Source: JAENVT01 sp963773085 (GTDB lineage Bacteria; Actinomycetota; Acidimicrobiia; Acidimicrobiales; Ilumatobacteraceae). From it: DNA of 64,000 nt. The position numbers and the translations under genes were made by a program. The first letter of the stretch is position 1. Every line of letters starts with the position of its first letter. Shown here in pieces: positions 60,633 through 64,000 of the stretch. The stretch lies in NCBI GenBank assembly GCA_963773085.1, contig CAVYZS010000008.1, positions 62,001 to 126,000 on the forward strand. Reading direction: 5' to 3'. Below the pieces are notes generated by a model. It made no database searches and was not told the origin of the DNA. It saw only the letters and a list, made by a program, of their open reading frames with translations.

Positions 60633-62009
60633 TCAGAGCAGTTCGGCTGCGAGGCTGGCGACGGCGCTGCGCTCGCACGACGACAAGGTGATGTGCCCGA
60701 AGCACCGCTGGCCGCCGAAGGCCTGGATCAACACCGCCAGGGCGTTGTTCGACTCGCCCATGTACGGGGCATCGATCTGGCTGGTGTCGCCGGTGAAGAT
60801 CACCTTGGTGCCCTCGCCGATCCGGGTCAGCACCGTCTTCAGCGTGGTCGGCTCGAGGTTCTGGGCCTCGTCGACGACGACGATCTGGCGGTGGAGGGAC
60901 CGGCCGCGCAGGAACGTGACCGACTCGAGCGCCAGTTGGTTGCGACCGATCAGCTCGTCGATCAACCGGTTGGCGTCGTTGCTGCTGCGTTGGTCGGTGA
61001 GGGCGACGATGGCGTCGTGGATGGCCGACATCCACGGGTCGAGCTTCTCTTCGAGGGTGCCGGGGAGGAACCCGACGTCGGCTCGCCCGACAGCGACGAG
61101 CGGGCGGTAGACGGCGAGTCGTTCGTAGCGACGGCTCTCGACCACCTGCTCGAGACCGGCGGCGACGGCGAGCAACGTCTTACCGGTGCCGGCACGGCCG
61201 TCGAGGGCGACGACGCTGACGTCGGGATCCAGCAGCAGTTCGAGCGCGAATCGTTGCTCCTTCGAACGCGCTCGCAGCCCCCACGCCTCTGGCGCATTGT
61301 GATGGAGCAACACGAGGTCGTCATCGACGCGGCGCGCCAATGCCGATTGGGACCCGGTTCGCAGGACGGCGAATCCGTTCTCGTGCAGTTGACTGCACGC
61401 CGGAATCGAATCGATGGCGATGGCGCCGGCGGCGTAGAGGCAGTCGATGGCTGCGTGGCCGGCATCGTATGTGCCCCACCCGGCCGGGCGCGTCGCCATG
61501 CTGCGGCCAACCGGGCGGTGCTCGTCGGCCTGCAATCCGAGATGGGCGGCCTTGATGCGCAGCGCTGCGTCGTTGGAGACCACACACGTCGGCCCGTGCA
61601 TCTGCTGGCCGAGAGCGGCACCGATGATGCGGTTGTCGGGTATCGCCGGGTCGAGGCCGTGCTCGATCAGCAGGTGCTTCTGCACTCCGTTGATCTCGAT
61701 CCTGACGGTGGTGGCCGACGACCCGTCGCCGACAGGCGTGGCGTCAGCCAATGATCCGCCGGCGTTCACCCGTAGCTCTTCCAAGGCGCGCAGCGCGGTG
61801 CGTGCCGCCCGACCGACGTCGTCGACCCGACTCTTGAGGCTGTCGAGCTCCTCGATGACCGTCAACGGAATGACCACATCGGCCCCGACGAAGTTGGCGA
61901 TGCACGACGGGTCGGCGACGAGCACCGAGGTGTCGAGCACGATCCGAGTTCGCACACCCCCTTCGAGATCGATTCGACCATGACGGGTAGGGGCGAGATC
62001 GGTCAACAC
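60633..62009 (-). CDS. PIN-PhoH (PhoH2-type) ATPase/RNase
   Basis: Intact protein of about 458 residues. An N-terminal PIN RNase domain (TRIVLDTSVLVADPSCIANF, VIEELDSLKSRVDDVGRAAR, DNRIIGAALGQQM, CVVSNDAALRIKAAHLGL; acidic active-site residues) is fused to a PhoH helicase-like ATPase (SVVALDGRAGTGKTLLAVAA Walker A, RQIVVVDEAQNLEPTTLKTV Walker B, KVIFTGDTSQIDAPYMGESN). PhoH2 proteins are sequence-specific, ATP-dependent RNA-unwinding RNases, some acting as toxin in PhoAT pairs. No obvious antitoxin is adjacent. The start is uncertain: GTG 62009, TTG 62006 and TTG 62072 are all possible; I use 62009. Confidence 0.88.
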   Translation of the reverse strand: MLTDLAPTRHGRIDLEGGVRTRIVLDTSVLVADPSCIANFVGADVVIPLTVIEELDSLKSRVDDVGRAARTALRALEELRVNAGGSLADATPVGDGSSATTVRIEINGVQKHLLIEHGLDPAIPDNRIIGAALGQQMHGPTCVVSNDAALRIKAAHLGLQADEHRPVGRSMATRPAGWGTYDAGHAAIDCLYAAGAIAIDSIPACSQLHENGFAVLRTGSQSALARRVDDDLVLLHHNAPEAWGLRARSKEQRFALELLLDPDVSVVALDGRAGTGKTLLAVAAGLEQVVESRRYERLAVYRPLVAVGRADVGFLPGTLEEKLDPWMSAIHDAIVALTDQRSSNDANRLIDELIGRNQLALESVTFLRGRSLHRQIVVVDEAQNLEPTTLKTVLTRIGEGTKVIFTGDTSQIDAPYMGESNNALAVLIQAFGGQRCFGHITLSSCERSAVASLAAELL

Positions 62010-62214
62010 AACTCCAGACGTCGGTTCAGGAGGACGAGCGAACTGAGCAACGTGACAGTTGTAGTCCAGCAAGCGCGGGTGATGGTGGATAGTCGCCGCG
62101 ACCTGGGTGCCCTACATGTTTCTCGGCATGTTGCTCGGTCGGCTGCTACATCGTGATCGGGGCGATGCGAGGGGTGTCCATGCCGCCATCCTGCCGCGAC
62201 GGCAGAATGCAATC

Positions 62215-62637
62215 GTGATCGAACCGCCGTGCTTGTTCTGCGATGTCGTCAACGGGGTGGTGCCCGTTCGTACGGTGCTCAGTGACGACGTTGCAGTCGC
62301 CTTTCTCGACCGCTCGCCGGTGTTCAAGGGGCACGTGCTGATCGTGCCCAGGCGCCACACCGTCACGCTCGCCGATCTCGAGGTTGATCTCGTCGGCGGT
62401 CTGTTCGAGCGCGTTCAGCGGGTCTCGTCGCGCATGCCCGCGGCCCTCGGTTGCGACGGGACGTTCGTGGCGATCAACAATGTCGTCAGTCAGAGCGTCG
62501 CCCACCTCCACGTCCATGTCGTTCCGCGGCGCCGCAAGGACGGACTACGCGGGTTCTTCTGGCCACGCGTGCGCTACGAGTCCGATGCCGAGGCCGACGA
62601 CTACGCCCAGCGACTCTCCAACGCTTTCACTGATTGA
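62215..62637 (+). CDS. HIT-family nucleotide hydrolase/transferase
   Basis: Intact 140-residue histidine-triad protein. It begins PPCLFCDVVNGVVPVRTVLS with the zinc-type CxxC found in many HIT proteins, has LDRSPVFKGHVLIVPRRH and the catalytic triad string SQSVAHLHVHVVPRRRKDGL (HxHxHxx). Substrates of such enzymes are adenosine phosphoramidates or dinucleoside polyphosphates. GTG 62215 is chosen; the in-frame codons upstream to 62107 do not look like family sequence. A CAGAAT box lies six nucleotides before it. Ends 20 bp before the convergent DUF429 stop. Confidence 0.88.
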   Translation: MIEPPCLFCDVVNGVVPVRTVLSDDVAVAFLDRSPVFKGHVLIVPRRHTVTLADLEVDLVGGLFERVQRVSSRMPAALGCDGTFVAINNVVSQSVAHLHVHVVPRRRKDGLRGFFWPRVRYESDAEADDYAQRLSNAFTD

Positions 62638-62657
62638 TCTCGCCTGCTGATGATGAA

Positions 62658-63305
62658 TCAGCAGACGATCCGCATCTCGATGCCGCGCCCGTCGATGATG
62701 CCGTCGCCGAACACCCGGTGCTCGCCACGTTGGAAGCGCCGCACGCTCCACAGCACGGCGTAGGCGTCGAGCACATCGTCGATCGCCGCGCCAGGCGGTA
62801 CTGCAGCGGGGAGGTCGAAGTGAGCGGCGAGCAGGCGTCGCCGGATGACCGTGCCGTCATGTGTCCTCTTCGATGGCAGGCTTTCGTCGTCGTTGAGCAG
62901 CTTGAACGCGCACTCGGGGTGTACCTCGATGACACGGTCCTGATTCGTCGGGTCGATGAGACGATCGACCTCGGCGACCTTGGACATGATGTTGTACGTC
63001 TGCAGGGAGATCCCGCGGCCCGTTGTGGACCGCGACGTGGCCAAGGCTGATTCGTATGTGGTGCATGCGAGCGCGACGCGCGGCGGCGCCGGGAACACCG
63101 AGCTTCGGGCACGGCCGAGATACTTGCGCGCCTCGATGTCGCATGTCCGCGGCGGCCCGTCGCTCAAGCCAATCGGCATGTCGATGCCGATGAGCGCGAA
63201 GCCTTCGAGGGCCAATGTCGGGTGCACGACCACGCCGTTGGTCGTCGCGATGATCCATCCTGCCCTGCACCCGTCGATTCCGGCGGTGTGTTCTTGATCA
63301 CTCAT
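62658..63305 (-). CDS. DUF429 family (predicted RNase H-like nuclease)
   Basis: Intact 215-residue protein. Family features are the start TAGIDGCRAGWIIATTNG (GVDGCxxGW), FALIGIDMPIGLSDGPPRTC (the DxPxG strand), RSSVFPAPPRVALACTTYES, RVIEVHPECAFKLLNDDESL (EVHPE) and AAIDDVLDAYAVLWSVRRFQ (DDxxDA). The acidic set Asp/Asp/Glu/Asp fits an RNase H-like active site; the biological substrate is not known. It shares the AT-rich divergent region upstream with the HU gene. Confidence 0.85.
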   Translation of the reverse strand: MSDQEHTAGIDGCRAGWIIATTNGVVVHPTLALEGFALIGIDMPIGLSDGPPRTCDIEARKYLGRARSSVFPAPPRVALACTTYESALATSRSTTGRGISLQTYNIMSKVAEVDRLIDPTNQDRVIEVHPECAFKLLNDDESLPSKRTHDGTVIRRRLLAAHFDLPAAVPPGAAIDDVLDAYAVLWSVRRFQRGEHRVFGDGIIDGRGIEMRIVC

Positions 63306-63324
63306 CTCAGCTCACTTGGGTGTG

Positions 63325-63355
63325 ATTGCAAATGCAATAACTTTGATGCTTGTAT
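63325..63355 (+). promoter_or_regulatory. Candidate HU promoter with overlapping inverted repeat
   Basis: TTGCAA (63326-63331) and TTGTAT (63350-63355) are spaced by 18 nt. The -35 region is inside the inverted repeat ATTGCA-AA-TGCAAT (63325-63338). The block 63320-63360 is the most AT-rich in the window, as expected for a strong promoter. A GGAGGT ribosome binding site follows at 63417-63422, so this gene has a real leader of roughly 70 nt. Confidence 0.5.
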
Positions 63356-63433
63356 TTGGCGCGCGAAACACGCACGATTTGTGGACGTAACGCTCCGTTA
63401 CTACAACTCGATACCCGGAGGTATCAACTCAAC

Positions 63434-63712
63434 ATGACCAAAGCAGAGCTGATCGATGCGGTGGCGAAGAGCGCCGACGTGAGCAAGGCGGATGCCGAGC
63501 GAACTGTCGGTGCGTTCTTCGACATCGTCACGAACGCTGCCAAGACGGGCGACAAGGTCGCCTGGCCGGGCTTCGGCTCGTTCAGCACCTCGAGATCCCA
63601 GGCGCGCACTGGCCGTAACCCACAGACCGGCGCTGCAGTGAACATTGCTGCATCGACGCGGATGAAGTTCACGGCGAGCAGCACGCTCAAAGCAGCCCTC
63701 AACAACAGGTAA
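63434..63712 (+). CDS. hup: HU family DNA-binding protein
   Basis: Intact 92-residue nucleoid protein. MTKAELIDAVAKSADVSKAD is the HU dimerisation start, DKVAWPGFGSFSTSRSQART the hinge (GFGxF), and GRNPQTGAAVNIAASTRMKF the DNA-intercalating arm (GRNPxTG). It wraps and bends DNA as a dimer. It ends with ALNNR and a TAA at 63710-63712. The codons after this stop stay open in the same frame through LTEPRKKETQ into the adjacent PAKK-repeat gene, so a mycobacterial HupB-like two-domain protein would result from reading through one stop. Confidence 0.93.
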   Translation: MTKAELIDAVAKSADVSKADAERTVGAFFDIVTNAAKTGDKVAWPGFGSFSTSRSQARTGRNPQTGAAVNIAASTRMKFTASSTLKAALNNR

Positions 63713-63742
63713 CTAACCGAACCAAGAAAGAAGGAAACACAA

Positions 63743-64000
63743 GTGGCAGCAACGAAGGCTCCGGCCAAGAAGGCGGCTCCTGCCAAGAAGGCAGCAGCCA
63801 AGAAGGCAGCTCCGGCGAAGAAGGCCGCAGCGAAGAAGGCTCCGGCGAAGAAGGCCGCAGCAGCGAAGAAGGCTCCCGCCAAGAAGGCCGCAGTGAGGCG
63901 GGCCCCGGCGAAGAAGGCTCCGGCGAAGAAGGCCGCAGTGAGGCGGGCCCCGGCGAAGAAGGCTCCGGCGAAGAAGGCCGCAGTGAAGCGGGCCCCGGCC
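63743..64000 (+). CDS. Histone H1-like Lys/Ala-rich (PAKK-repeat) protein, cut by the window end
   Basis: At least 86 codons of low-complexity basic sequence: VAATKAPAKKAAPAKKAA, then repeats of APAKKAA, with three RAPAKKAPAKKAAV-type units near the end (63889-63999) in which the last Lys pairs alternate with VRR and VKR. Composition is almost only Ala, Lys, Pro, Arg and Val. It resembles the C-terminal tail of mycobacterial HupB and chlamydial/bordetellal histone-like proteins; it should bind DNA non-specifically. GTG 63743 has AAGGA eight nucleotides upstream, which supports independent initiation. The gene is in the same reading frame as hup, 30 nt after its stop. Confidence 0.8.
   Translation, partial: MAATKAPAKKAAPAKKAAAKKAAPAKKAAAKKAPAKKAAAAKKAPAKKAAVRRAPAKKAPAKKAAVRRAPAKKAPAKKAAVKRAPA

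Noticed and set aside
62107..62214. N-terminal extension of the HIT protein (MPYMFLGMLLGRLL...)
   Set aside because: HIT proteins start close to the CxxC segment, and the extension has no ribosome binding site or family similarity.

Overview
The window reads as high-GC chromosomal DNA from an actinobacterium, most likely class Acidimicrobiia (Ilumatobacter-like); the class is an inference from gene content and style. Supporting signs are adjacent pafB/pafC WYL regulators, a mycothiol-S-transferase-like DinB protein, a DUF222/HNH protein, a LytR_C lipoprotein, threonine-rich linkers, an HU protein next to a PAKK-repeat basic protein, and many starts preceded at 5-9 nt by a TAnnnT box, as in leaderless actinobacterial transcripts. 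No rRNA, tRNA, CRISPR array or complete insertion sequence is visible. The window opens inside kdpD and closes inside the PAKK-repeat gene.

Region 1 (1-9.4 kb): kdpD/kdpE, a cyclic-nucleotide-binding protein, a LytR_C lipoprotein running into an acyltransferase-3/SGNH membrane protein, an FAD oxidoreductase, an ACT-domain protein, a proline racemase-family enzyme, a DinB-like protein and a WYL regulator. Region 2 (9.4-21.5 kb): HAD hydrolase with DNA-3-methyladenine glycosylase I, then a probable catabolic cluster (cyclase, AraC regulator, VOC protein, two SDRs, a 2-hydroxyacid dehydrogenase, an amidohydrolase), then small stand-alone genes (RibD/DHFR-like, HNH, DinB, DUF3995, VOC, AlkZ-like). 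Region 3 (21.4-27.2 kb): a two-component system divergent from a lipoprotein, a peptidoglycan-binding-domain membrane-fusion protein and a MacB-like ATPase/permease, with OmpR-type direct repeats between the two arms. Region 4 (27.2-38.5 kb): aldolase, 2-hydroxyacid dehydrogenase, class III aminotransferase, ferredoxin-type sulfite/nitrite reductase with DUF4202, GNAT, release factor 3, an XRE/MmyB regulator with a divergent SMR-like protein, and an M20 peptidase. Region 5 (38.4-48.9 kb): argG, glgA/glgC, a family 2 glycosyltransferase, an L,D-transpeptidase, a Ppx/GppA phosphatase, a zinc metallopeptidase lipoprotein and a DUF305 protein. Region 6 (49-54.4 kb): a complete branched-chain-amino-acid-type ABC importer in the order livG-livF-livH-livM-livJ, closed by a strong hairpin. 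Region 7 (54.4-64 kb): 6-phosphogluconolactonase, glucose-6-phosphate isomerase, an RlmI-like methyltransferase, pafBC, a DnaQ-like exonuclease, PIN-PhoH, HIT, DUF429, HU and the PAKK-repeat protein.

A striking property is that about twenty genes in the first 28 kb are broken by one or more single- or two-base frameshifts in otherwise well-conserved sequence, against only two in the remaining 36 kb (the XRE regulator at 36 kb and livM). I treat these mainly as consensus errors and give the span of the inferred gene; the shift positions are noted. Genes are packed tightly, with many ATGA/GTGA stop-start overlaps implying translational coupling. The observations most worth following are the HU/PAKK pair separated by one in-frame TAA, two copies of a 47-bp palindrome at convergent gene ends, mirror-image divergent promoters near 29.07 kb, and several proteins lacking residues their families normally rely on.
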